Below are positions 1 to 8,494 of a stretch of 64,000 nt of DNA, piece by piece. The position numbers were made by a program, and so were the translations under genes. Source of the stretch: Chionis minor. Lineage: Eukaryota; Chordata; Aves; Charadriiformes; Chionididae. How positions within the stretch are numbered: position 1 is the first letter of the stretch; each line of letters begins with the position of its first letter. The notes under the pieces are model-generated. The model worked only from the letters and a program-made list of their open reading frames with translations, was not told the DNA's origin and ran no database searches. The stretch is taken from positions 1,142,146 through 1,206,145 of the forward strand of contig VZSF01001145.1 of NCBI GenBank assembly GCA_013398295.1, given 5' to 3'.

Positions 1-2440
1 ATTTCGCATCTCGTGCGGTGCAATTCTTTGGTCCATTTTGCACCAGATTTTTCCATGCTGCTGTAACAAGTCTCCTCCCCATTTCTGTTTAAAATCATTT
101 CCTGCTCGAAGCAGGTTGCTAACCACCAAAAGCCTTGCCACCAAGGGCTTGGCTGCTAAAATATAGGGTTGGCTGAATCGCTCCTTAACTCTTTCATGGC
201 ATCAGAAAGTCATTTCAGAGCTTTTAAGGGCTTGTTTTCGGAGCTGAGCCCCCAGCACAGGGTGCAGCAACCCTTGCTTCTCCCCTCCTTACCTCCTGCT
301 TGCCTTTCCCCTCACTCCCAAATTGGGACGTCTCCAGAACTGGGTGTGGGGACCTCTGTTTTTGGGAGGGAGGGTGCTTAATATGAGAAATGCCACTGCA
401 AGTGGTTTTTCCTCTTATCCCCGTGGTGAAGTTGGTGAGCTGAGCCTGCTGTCCCTGGATGCTGCAATGGCTGCATCCCACTTTTCTCACTGCTGCTGTC
501 ACCTGGGGCATCTTCTGGCCTCCTGGCCAAGACCAAAGTGCTCCCAGATGTGGCTTTTGACACCATTACAACCTTGGACATAGGGCATGTTACACTGGGC
601 TGCTGCAAGGCCGGAGTATTGGGTTGCTTAAGTGAATATTTTGTTTTGGAAGGATTCCCCAGGCCATTATATCAGCTTTAGAGATGCTTCCCTGCAGCGC
701 TTTTACTTATAGGAGCTCTCCTATGGAAAGAAAAAAGAATATTTGCAATGTAAAAGCATAGGGTGTGTGCAGGAAGAGGGGTTAATTTTTAATTTTTTTG
801 GAAGCTGTTGTTGATACGCAGTTCCTCTATTTACTGGCTGCCAAGCTGTTCTCAGGACTGGCCGTTGCTCCTACAAGAAAACATTTTGGAGGCGGGATGC
901 CTTTGTCTGGCAGCCCATCGCCAACAAAAATAAAACCACCGTGGAAACATGCAGGAGAGCAGCTGCTGTTTATACGATCCCCACATTGTTTGGAACTGCT
1001 GTCCTGGGAATTAAAAAGGGGAGGAAAGAAGAATGTAAGTTGAAATGGTCTGTTAACACAAGCAAGAGCTGTTGGTGTCCTTGCTGGGGGACAGCGGCTC
1101 CTCATCACCAGTGTTTGGCTCACAGTCGGGGCAAGATGGGGGGGATCACTGAATTTTGGTGTATTTGCGTTATTTGGCTGCACAATTTCTAGGGGGAATT
1201 TATTCTTTTTCTGAAATGAGAGACAGCCATCCTGGTCCCCAGACCAGCAACCTCCCTCCCCCATCCTGGTGTTTGCCCTGTGGGTCTCTTCCTCGCCCAT
1301 CCCAGGGGGAAACATCCCCTCTTCTTTTTCTCAGCCCACATCCCATGTTCCTCACCACACCAACACTAATTCCCTGTGCTTTCACCAGCTTTGTTACATT
1401 TTCAGCTTTTCATTTTCTCCCCATGATGTGTTTCTTACAGCAAAGTGTTTGCTCTTGGGGGGTTGGAGCGAAGCATCCAGGTGGAGGAAAGGGGTCTGCA
1501 GTCAAGAAGCAGGACCTGGTTGGGGTTTCATCTCCGCTAAACTCCTGTGTTGCAGGTAACTGCAGCTGGGCTGTAAATGCTAGGCTGGAGGAGCAGTTGC
1601 CATAAAAACAAGGAAAAATCCATTCCCTCTGTGCTTTCTGGGATACAAGGGTTGACTCTTAGGGTCAGGGAGGGCTGCTCAGCCTCAAGCCTGGTCCAAC
1701 AGGGCCAGTACCACAGTGCCTGGAAATAAGGGTCTGTTGGGAACAAGGGGTTGTTGGATGGAAGCTCAAGCAGCTGTGGATAAACTTTTTTTGCTATTTT
1801 AATTTTTTAAAACTATTTTATTCCAGAGAAAGCTGCACCTTCTAGAGTATTTCACTGGGGGTAAATGCAGCAGTGAAAATGATAGCATTCTCACTAAGAT
1901 GAGTACTATCTTTTTCTTAGTGTAATAGCAGGAACAAACCCCAATTTTCTTTTCTAAACTGTTCTGAGCTAAGATGTGGTTTATAGGCCAAGGTTGGAGG
2001 GTGTTTGTCTGCCTTTGCAGGTGCAGATTTACAGCTCTACCTAGACTGATGCAGTATCATGGTCAAGGCTCCTGACACGTCATGGGGTACCCCCAGGGAA
2101 TATGCCAGCCTGTGGCAGGCTGGTTTGTGGCACGGAAAAAATGCTGCTTTTGAAATGCAGAGCCAAAGATGAATCCAAACTACAAACTGTGTGAATTTTT
2201 CTGCCATCTTGCCTCCCACCAGCAAACAGATCTGTGCTCAGAGGTAGAGGTCTGGGGAGGCCGTGTGTGTTACAAGCGCCAGATGTGACCCCTATGTGTG
2301 ACCCGCTCCCAAAACCCAGCTGCTAACGGGATGTGCAGCAAGTGAGGAGGCCATTGAAGGAATTTGAGGGGATGGATGCTGCGGGGACAGGCTCCAGCTC
2401 TCCCTCTTCAGGGCACTTGGTGCAAGCAGAAGTTAGCATG
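1..2440. other. Intergenic stretch, nothing recognised
   Basis: I see no exon with convincing splice sites, no RNA gene and no recognisable repeat here. Open frames of up to about 160 codons occur on both strands but show no domain and overlap one another. The stretch ends at the provirus 5' LTR. Confidence 0.5.
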
Positions 2441-2664
2441 AGCTAGTGGTGACTAATCCCGTCCCCCCCTCCCCAAATAGATAAGGGGCAGAGCAGCTGC
2501 TACCGTGTGATTTCAGCTTCCCTAATCAGTGCCGAAGAGGATAAGGAAAGACAGGGAAAGTGTCCTTGGGAACACAGGGGGAGGGATGCAGCACCTGCAG
2601 GGGGAAAAGCCACCAAGAAAGTAAACAGAGGTGTTATCAGCCCCAAACAACGACCTGCCATGGC

Positions 2665-2670
2665 TATAAA
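2665..2670 (+). promoter_or_regulatory. TATA box of 5' LTR
   Basis: TATAAA lies in the context CTATAAAAAG, placing a transcription start near 2692-2697. The matching position of the 3' LTR reads GATAAAAG, a weaker TATA. Promoter function is inferred. Confidence 0.6.
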
Positions 2671-2786
2671 AAGCCACCGGCGTGAGACCCTCCGACCAGC
2701 TTGACCTTAAAGGTGTCAAATCCACCGGAGCTCTGCAGCGACCATCTCCAGGTCCCCAGGACTGCCAGGACGTCCAGCCAAGGATT

Positions 2787-2788
2787 GG
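2787..2788 (+). promoter_or_regulatory. Candidate retroviral splice donor
   Basis: GGATTG/GTGAGAT fits a 5' splice site and is also retained in the 3' LTR copy. It could feed the acceptor at 3008-3009, removing a leader intron, or the env acceptor at 8483-8484. No transcript evidence is available here. Confidence 0.4.
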
Positions 2789-2849
2789 TGAGATCTTATT
2801 ATCGGGGTCCTATTACACCTCTGCTTCGCTTTGCCCGTTCCCGCGTCCC

Positions 2850-3081
2850 TTCCCCGTCCCCTCCCCGGGAGCCGGCGGGTTGTGGCAGCTGCCCGCTCGG
2901 CTGCGGCCACCCGTCCCCACCTTCCCGTTCCCTTGCTACCACGTTCAGCATCCCGCTGGGGGGGCTTTTCGGAGGGGTGGGTTGTGGGGTCGCAGCCTTC
3001 CTCTGCAGGTGGGTCAGTGGTGCTGGTGTTATGGTAGCTTTGCCCTGAGACAGAGCCGTCTCGGATCTTGTTTCCCTCACT
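2850..3081 (+). other. Retroviral leader, GC-rich
   Basis: This is a GC-rich untranslated leader between the 5' LTR and gag. I could not identify a convincing tRNA primer-binding site beginning with TGG. A pyrimidine run followed by CTGCAG at 3003-3008 could act as a splice acceptor. A five-codon upstream ORF lies at 3031-3048. Confidence 0.5.
3031..3048 (+). other. Short upstream ORF before gag
   Basis: ATG GTA GCT TTG CCC TGA is the only ATG I find between the predicted LTR start site and gag. It ends 33 nt before the gag start. A terminating mini-ORF there could reduce or gate translation of gag; that effect is inference. Confidence 0.35.
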
Positions 3082-4779
3082 ATGATGACCGACATCGTTA
3101 GCAACTGGAAGCTGGAGCAGTTTGTGCTCCAGAAGTGTCTCCCCCCAGTTTGGTCCCCGGGTGCCTTCCAGGGTCCGGAGGCGTACCAGCAGCTGTGCCA
3201 GCAGTGGGAGAGTTGGTCAGAGGAGACCAAAAAGCCCAAACCCACAAACAAGTGCAAGAAGCGAGCGGCTTTGCAGGGTTTGTTGATGGTGGGCAGGGAG
3301 TTGTCCAGATTGCTGAAGGAGGCTCTGGAGAGCGTGCAGACTTTGGAGCAGGCCAAAGGTGAGCTCAAAATGCAGGTGGACAACCTGCAGGCGGAGGTGC
3401 AGGGTTTGTGCGGGGATTCCCTACGGAGCGCGGTGGAGATCACCCGGCTGGAGAACAAGCTGGGCTACGAGAAGCTGAAATCGGAGGAGCTGCAGAAGGA
3501 GGTTGGCAAGTTGATCGGGGAGACCCACGATGCGCAGAGCGCGGTGCGGGCGGTCCTGCAGGATGTCCAGCGGGACCGGAGCACCGGCCCCGATCACAAG
3601 GTATGCCATGCCAAGATACAGGAGCTGCAGGCAGAGCTGGGGGTGTCGAGGGGCATTGTGGCTGCCATCCAAGGCAAGAGGAGCCGGTTTGGGAATGGAG
3701 AAGGGGAGGAGTCCCTGGACCCGCACCCGCCCCACTATGACTATGAGGATGATGTATGGGGTGCCAACGGCCCCACCAGGCCATCACCCTACGCTCCTCT
3801 GCGGGAGGAGGTGTGCCAGCTGCAAGGAGGGGAGGCGGACACTTCCAAAATTAAAAAGAGCCCCCCTGACGAGCCGGCTGGCCACGGCCCACTCCAGGCC
3901 ATAGACACCAATAGGGCTGTGCTCTGGTTTAGCCCCGAGCAGCTTAAAACATTGGGTAAGACACTGGGGCCATTGACGAAGGAGACAGCAGTCAACTGGC
4001 TGTCCAGGGCCCAGTGGCTGCCCAGGTGCCAGAGCGGCAACTCGGTGAGTGACCTGATAGATGTGGTGAGAAAGTGCATGAAATCGGATGATTTCGCGGC
4101 GCTGCCGGGGGACGTTCAGATGGGCAATGTCCAGGACATCAGGGACATCCAGTCGGCTGTGCTGAAGGTGTTCTTCCCGGAGGTCAACCCCTTAGTGCTC
4201 TTTCACCAGGAGAAGCAAAATCCCGAGGAGCGTCCGGATGCCTACGTTAACCGTAAGAAGATGCTCTACCAAATGACTGGGCTGCCCGGCTCAAAGGACT
4301 CCCCCCTTGATTTTGACAGGCCCGAATTCAAGGAGCCACTGGTGGTTGGGTTGACCCCCCCATTGCGGGTGATCGCTGGTGGAGATGCGGCTAGAAAGCC
4401 GCTGTTGGAGCTGGAGCAGATCCTGACCCAGAATTTTGAGCTGCAAAAGCAGGCGTTCCCGGGATACATGCTGGGGGGGAAGAAAGGGAAAACCTCGGCC
4501 ATGTCCTTCCAAAATCCGGGGGTGAGAAAAATGCAAGGAGACAACCGTAAAGATCCTGATAGCAAGGGTGGTTCGGGGAAGGAGAACAAGCAAGGCCTGA
4601 GGTTTCAAAAATCCAACTTTTGGCCAGCTGAGATGAGGAAGCGCTTGATAAAATATGAGAAGCAGGAGGATATTGACAGCTTGCCGGATGGGGAGCTCTT
4701 AGACAAACTGCTCCTGCATGAGGCCAAAAAGCACAGCAGCTCCCACCCGATTGACCCGGGGTCTAAGGCTCAGCAATAG
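3082..4779 (+). CDS. Endogenous retroviral Gag, intact 565-aa frame
   Basis: This is the retroviral structural polyprotein frame, uninterrupted for 565 codons and ending in TAG. Start: tandem ATGs at 3082, with A at -3. Residue 2 is not Gly, so no N-myristoylation signal is present. Residues about 62-165 are Leu/Glu/Lys-rich with heptad spacing, a likely coiled coil. A PPHY late-domain-type motif sits at 216-219, inside an acidic, proline-rich linker. Residues about 275-460 are capsid-like, with a major-homology-region-like segment around 376-396. The C-terminal basic region (about 467-525) contains no cysteine, so the usual nucleocapsid CCHC zinc knuckle is absent. It is in frame with pol across the single stop. 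Confidence that this is gag rests mainly on position and the capsid-like region; homology is weaker than for pol. Confidence 0.85.
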   Translation: MMTDIVSNWKLEQFVLQKCLPPVWSPGAFQGPEAYQQLCQQWESWSEETKKPKPTNKCKKRAALQGLLMVGRELSRLLKEALESVQTLEQAKGELKMQVDNLQAEVQGLCGDSLRSAVEITRLENKLGYEKLKSEELQKEVGKLIGETHDAQSAVRAVLQDVQRDRSTGPDHKVCHAKIQELQAELGVSRGIVAAIQGKRSRFGNGEGEESLDPHPPHYDYEDDVWGANGPTRPSPYAPLREEVCQLQGGEADTSKIKKSPPDEPAGHGPLQAIDTNRAVLWFSPEQLKTLGKTLGPLTKETAVNWLSRAQWLPRCQSGNSVSDLIDVVRKCMKSDDFAALPGDVQMGNVQDIRDIQSAVLKVFFPEVNPLVLFHQEKQNPEERPDAYVNRKKMLYQMTGLPGSKDSPLDFDRPEFKEPLVVGLTPPLRVIAGGDAARKPLLELEQILTQNFELQKQAFPGYMLGGKKGKTSAMSFQNPGVRKMQGDNRKDPDSKGGSGKENKQGLRFQKSNFWPAEMRKRLIKYEKQEDIDSLPDGELLDKLLLHEAKKHSSSHPIDPGSKAQQ

Positions 4780-4782
4780 GGC
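4777..4782 (+). promoter_or_regulatory. gag UAG stop in frame with pol (readthrough candidate)
   Basis: Gag ends in CAA TAG GGC. The reading frame continues without another stop to 8448, and pol has no ATG near its beginning. A UAG followed by G is the arrangement gammaretroviruses use to make Gag-Pol by stop-codon readthrough. I did not establish a downstream pseudoknot. Confidence 0.6.
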
Positions 4783-7700
4783 TGCCAGGCACCCGCATCG
4801 CCCCTTTTTGTGGCACCGATTAAGACCGATTCGTGGGGGCGCCTGATAGTTGATGTAACTATTGGAGGAGGGGTGCTTGGACAAGTGATGTTAATTGATA
4901 CTGGTGCCTCTTATTCAATTCTGAATATGGCCCCTGGCGAAGCCGGGGTCTTCCAAACCTGTGAAATTATTGAACTGACAGGGCCGAATGGCCAAAAATC
5001 CTCAGTGCCATTCACAGGGCCCATACCCTTTGAAATTGGGACTATCAAAGGGTTTGAAAAATTTGGTAAAATGGAAATAAAGGGAAAGCCAGGAATTTTA
5101 GCCATTTCTGCACTGACAAAAATGGGGGTGGTGGTGGACCTTGCAAACCAAGTGCTGCTACACTGCCCCCAAAGTGATGTGCCTGTCATCCCGGCAAGTC
5201 ACAGGGTGATGTCAGTGAAAGCCCCTGAGCTCCTGGTCCACCCTGAGTGGGAGCCCCGAGTGAAACGGGTCACGGAGCAGTTCCCCCAGGTCTGGGCAAG
5301 GAGCAAGCTGGACTGTGGGCAGATTGATGCTGTTGTGGCAGTCAAAGGGCCGGATCCCCCTCCTCAGCCACAGCCCCAGTACCCAGCTGAGGCTGAGGAT
5401 GGCTTGTGGGACACAGTCAAAACCTTGCTGGAGCAGGGGGTGCTGGTGGAGCAGCAGAGCACCAGCAACGCCCCGGTGTGGCCCCTGCGGAAAGCTGATG
5501 GGAAAACGTGGAGGCTGACAGTCGACTTTCGCGCCTTGAACCGTGTCATCCCGCTGCGGACCTCTGTGGTGGCCAAGTACCCAGACATCATGGCAGCCAT
5601 CTGCCGGGGATCCGAGTGGTTCTCTGTGCTCAGCCTGACCAGCCCGTCCTTCGCCATCCCCTTGCATCCTGAGTCCTGGCACAAGTTTGCTTTCACCCTT
5701 CGAGGACGGAAATTTGCCTTCGTCAGAGTCCCCCCGGGCTTCCACAATGCCCCTGCCATCTGCCACACGCACGTGGCGAGGATGTGGGAGAAGCTCAGCC
5801 ACCGGGAGAGCGTGCTGTCCTGTGCTGGTGATGTCCTCATCCACACCCAGACCAAAGAGGAGAACCTGGAGGTGCTGGCGGAGGTGTTGGAGGCTGTCCA
5901 GAAGACGGGCTTCAGGGTCAGTCCCACCAAGGCCCAGCTGTGCTGGAAGGAGGTCTCTTACATGGGTGTGACACTGGGGGAGGAAGGGTGCTCCCTGGAG
6001 AAGCAGAGGGTTGAGCTAATACAGAAGGTGTCAGCGCCGGCCGATACTACTACCCTGAGGTCCTTCCTGGCTCTCCTGAGGTTCTCCCGGGAGTTCATCG
6101 AGGGCTACGCGGAGAAAGCTGCCCCCCTCTGCCACCTCCTGAAAAAGGACACCCCCTGGGAATGGGGGCCAGAGCAGGACGAGGCGGTGAAGACCTTAAA
6201 GGAAAGCGTGGCGCAAGCCCCCATGCTGGTACGTCCCCAGGGGGACAGACCCTACGTCCTACAGCTGGCCAGCACGGGGAGGGGGCTGCGGGCCACCCTG
6301 GGCCAGCAGCACGGCGGCCACCTCCTCCCCATCGCCCACGCCTCGCGCCTCCTGACGCCGGCCGAGCAGCAGTTCACCGACTACGAGAGGGAGGTTTTAG
6401 CCTTGACCTGGGCCCTGCAGCACTGGGAGTACCTGGTGGGGTCAGCCCCAGTGCTGCTGAGGACCTCCCGCACCCCGGTGAGGTACCTCTTGTCGGGGAA
6501 GGGGCAGGACGTGGGCTGCCCCAGGATGGCCAACTGGGCGCTGGCATTGGCCGACAAGGAGGTCCCCAGGGAGGTGGGGGAGCCCTGCCACGGCGCTTAC
6601 GAGGTGGTAATCAGTGCGGAGAGGGACGGGCAGGAGCTGGGGGGTCCCCTAGCTGAGCCCACGCGGCAGCAGGTGCCCCTGTTTGAAAGTGGCCTCAGCC
6701 TGGCGGAGGCCAAGGCGAGTGGCTATGTCGTGTGGTTCGTAGGCGGGTCCAACTACCACGAGAAGGCGGTGGCCTACACGGGCTACGCCGCCATCAACCA
6801 GGGCACCGGGGAGGTGGTGAAGGGGAAGTGCCTGCCGCACTCCATCCAGGCTGCTGAGCTGGTGGCCGTGACGGTCGCCCTGGAAAACACGCCGGCAGAC
6901 CAGCCAGTGGCCATATTTTCAGACTCGGGTTGGGTGGTGCGAGCGGTGCTGGAGTGGCTGCCGCTCTGGAGGGAGAGGGACATGCAGTCGGCCGATGGCA
7001 ATCCCATCACCTACGCCAAAAAGCTGCTGTACCTCATGAGGCTGGCAGAGCGGAGGGCGCGCCCGGCCCAGATCATTAAGGTCAAGACCCACAAGAAGGG
7101 AACGGAGGAGGCCAAGTGGAACAAGGAGGCGGACACCAAAGCCAAGCAAGGTGCGAAGGAAGGGCTGATGTGGAAGGCCAGCAAATCCTCAGAGAACAGC
7201 CCCGTGTTGGTGGCTCCCACCAGACACTCTGAGAGCGTGGACCTGCTGGGCTTGCAGGCGCAAGACCCCAGCATCTGGGAGTTAGCGAAGGGCAGGGAGT
7301 ATAAAGGGTGCAAGGTGTGGAAGGATGTCTCGGGGCTGGTCCTGGCACGGAGGGAGGGAGCAGACTTCCCGGTCTGGGTGGTGCCTGAACTCATCCGGAT
7401 GGAGCTGGTGGCCCTGGCTCATGAGCAAGGGCATCTGGGGACAGACAAGACCATGGTGAGGCTGCAGGGTGCTGGGTGGTGGCCCGAAATGAGGGAGGAC
7501 GTGGAGAGGTATGTCAGCAACTGCCTGACATGCGCAGCCAACAATCCCGACATCAAAACAGCCAAAGCCCTCCTGGGCCACCAGAGGATTTCTGGGCCGT
7601 GGAGCAAGTTACAGGTGGAGTTTATTGGGCCCTTGCCCCAGACAGCCCAAGGGAACAGGTATTGCCTGGTGATCAGTGATAACTTCACAAAGTGGGTGGA

Positions 7701-8448
7701 AGCATTTCCGGCTCGAAACAACACGGCCAGTGCAACTGCAAAGATCCTGGTAGAGTACGTGTTCTCACAGTGGGGTGTCCCAAAGGAGATCAACTCGGCC
7801 CACGGCCAACGCTTCATTGGGGAAGTCACAAAAGGAGTGTGCCAAGCCCTGGATATCAAGCAAAAGCTTCACATCACGGGACATTTCCAGAAGCCCGGCT
7901 CAGCGGAGGGGCCTGACGAGCCCCTGAAGATGGCGCTAAGGAAGCTCGTGAAACAGCAAAAGAAAGACTGGGATCAGAAGCTCCCATTGGTCCTGCTGGC
8001 GTTACGGGCGGCCATGGCATCTCCAGCACCTTGTCCCCAAAAGCTGCCTCCTGGAAAAGACCTGAAGCTGCTGGGACACTGGTGGCAAAGAGGGGAACCA
8101 CCGGATGAACTGCAGCCCCGTGTTCTGATGGACAGGTGGGTCCAGGATGTGCTGAGGACGCTGTTGGCTACATACCACCAGCTTGCCTCGGTGCAGGAGA
8201 CCAACATCCCCAGGATGGATAAGCAGCTGGGAATGCTGCTGCGTCCCGGAGAGTGGAACACAGGGGACCTGGTAACATATCGGGGGGTCAGAGAGAAGAA
8301 CCAGGTGCTGGAATCCCAATGGATGGGGCCTGTTAGGGTTGTGAACAAGGCCAGCCCCTCTGTGTACCAGGTAGAAATCAGAAAGGGGGCAAAAAGGCAG
8401 GAAAAATGGTTCCATTCTTCACAATTAAAAGCATGGAAGGGAAATTAA
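4780..8448 (+). CDS. Endogenous retroviral Pol (PR-RT-RNase H-IN), intact frame with dead catalytic sites
   Basis: The frame is open from the codon after the gag UAG to TAA. Numbering from codon 4810: protease about 1-120 with D30-T31-G32 retained; reverse transcriptase about 140-560; RNase H about 635-785; integrase about 860-1212. RT motif A has Ser275 where the first metal-binding Asp belongs, and the YXDD box reads CAGD (338-341). RNase H has Gly645 for its first Asp but keeps E683, D705 and D775. Integrase keeps its zinc ligands (H871, H875, C905, C908); the D,D-35-E triad reads E937, A997, E1033, with exactly 35 residues between the last two. Family relationship is gamma/epsilonretrovirus-like. 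Polymerase and strand-transfer activity should be lost, yet there is no frameshift or stop. This suggests selection on the protein or its RNA. Confidence 0.92.
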   Translation, partial: GCQAPASPLFVAPIKTDSWGRLIVDVTIGGGVLGQVMLIDTGASYSILNMAPGEAGVFQTCEIIELTGPNGQKSSVPFTGPIPFEIGTIKGFEKFGKMEIKGKPGILAISALTKMGVVVDLANQVLLHCPQSDVPVIPASHRVMSVKAPELLVHPEWEPRVKRVTEQFPQVWARSKLDCGQIDAVVAVKGPDPPPQPQPQYPAEAEDGLWDTVKTLLEQGVLVEQQSTSNAPVWPLRKADGKTWRLTVDFRALNRVIPLRTSVVAKYPDIMAAICRGSEWFSVLSLTSPSFAIPLHPESWHKFAFTLRGRKFAFVRVPPGFHNAPAICHTHVARMWEKLSHRESVLSCAGDVLIHTQTKEENLEVLAEVLEAVQKTGFRVSPTKAQLCWKEVSYMGVTLGEEGCSLEKQRVELIQKVSAPADTTTLRSFLALLRFSREFIEGYAEKAAPLCHLLKKDTPWEWGPEQDEAVKTLKESVAQAPMLVRPQGDRPYVLQLASTGRGLRATLGQQHGGHLLPIAHASRLLTPAEQQFTDYEREVLALTWALQHWEYLVGSAPVLLRTSRTPVRYLLSGKGQDVGCPRMANWALALADKEVPREVGEPCHGAYEVVISAERDGQELGGPLAEPTRQQVPLFESGLSLAEAKASGYVVWFVGGSNYHEKAVAYTGYAAINQGTGEVVKGKCLPHSIQAAELVAVTVALENTPADQPVAIFSDSGWVVRAVLEWLPLWRERDMQSADGNPITYAKKLLYLMRLAERRARPAQIIKVKTHKKGTEEAKWNKEADTKAKQGAKEGLMWKASKSSENSPVLVAPTRHSESVDLLGLQAQDPSIWELAKGREYKGCKVWKDVSGLVLARREGADFPVWVVPELIRMELVALAHEQGHLGTDKTMVRLQGAGWWPEMREDVERYVSNCLTCAANNPDIKTAKALLGHQRISGPWSKLQVEFIGPLPQTAQGNRYCLVISDNFTKWVEAFPARNNTASATAKILVEYVFSQWGVPKEINSAHGQRFIGEVTKGVCQALDIKQKLHITGHFQKPGSAEGPDEPLKMALRKLVKQQKKDWDQKLPLVLLALRAAMASPAPCPQKLPPGKDLKLLGHWWQRGEPPDELQPRVLMDRWVQDVLRTLLATYHQLASVQETNIPRMDKQLGMLLRPGEWNTGDLVTYRGVREKNQVLESQWMGPVRVVNKASPSVYQVEIRKGAKRQEKWFHSSQLKAWKGN

Positions 8449-8460
8449 CGGGGCTGGAAA

Positions 8461-8484
8461 GCCCATCTTGCTTATGTTTTGCAG
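8461..8484 (+). promoter_or_regulatory. Candidate env splice acceptor
   Basis: A pyrimidine-rich tract (TTGCTTATGTTTTGCAG) ends in AG at 8483-8484, ten bases before the env ATG. This is the expected place for a subgenomic env mRNA acceptor. A second, weaker TTGCAG lies at 8587-8592, inside env. Confidence 0.5.
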
Positions 8485-8494
8485 ATAAAGGAAA

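Larger units (their letters stand above)
2445..2850 (+). repeat. 5' LTR of endogenous retrovirus (promoter LTR)
   Basis: This stretch aligns by eye, in order and orientation, with 11515-11998 and with a third copy near 24665-25075. Shared blocks include GTGTGATTT, the GAGG/AAGG purine run, GGTGTTA(T/C)CAGCC, CTTAAAGG followed by AATCCAC, and GGATTGGTGAGATC. Divergence between the two proviral LTRs is heavy, with many substitutions and indels, which implies an old insertion. It keeps a good TATA box at 2665-2670 but has no AATAAA where the 3' copy has one. The outer boundaries are approximate; I could not fix TG/CA ends or a target-site duplication. Confidence 0.75.

Noticed and set aside
827..1315. 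162-codon minus-strand frame
   Set aside because: Low-complexity, proline/serine-rich composition with no family match and opposing ORFs over the same bases.
2850..2950. Search for a tRNA primer-binding site after the 5' LTR
   Set aside because: No 18-base stretch beginning TGG convincingly matched a tRNA 3' end, and the LTR edge is uncertain.
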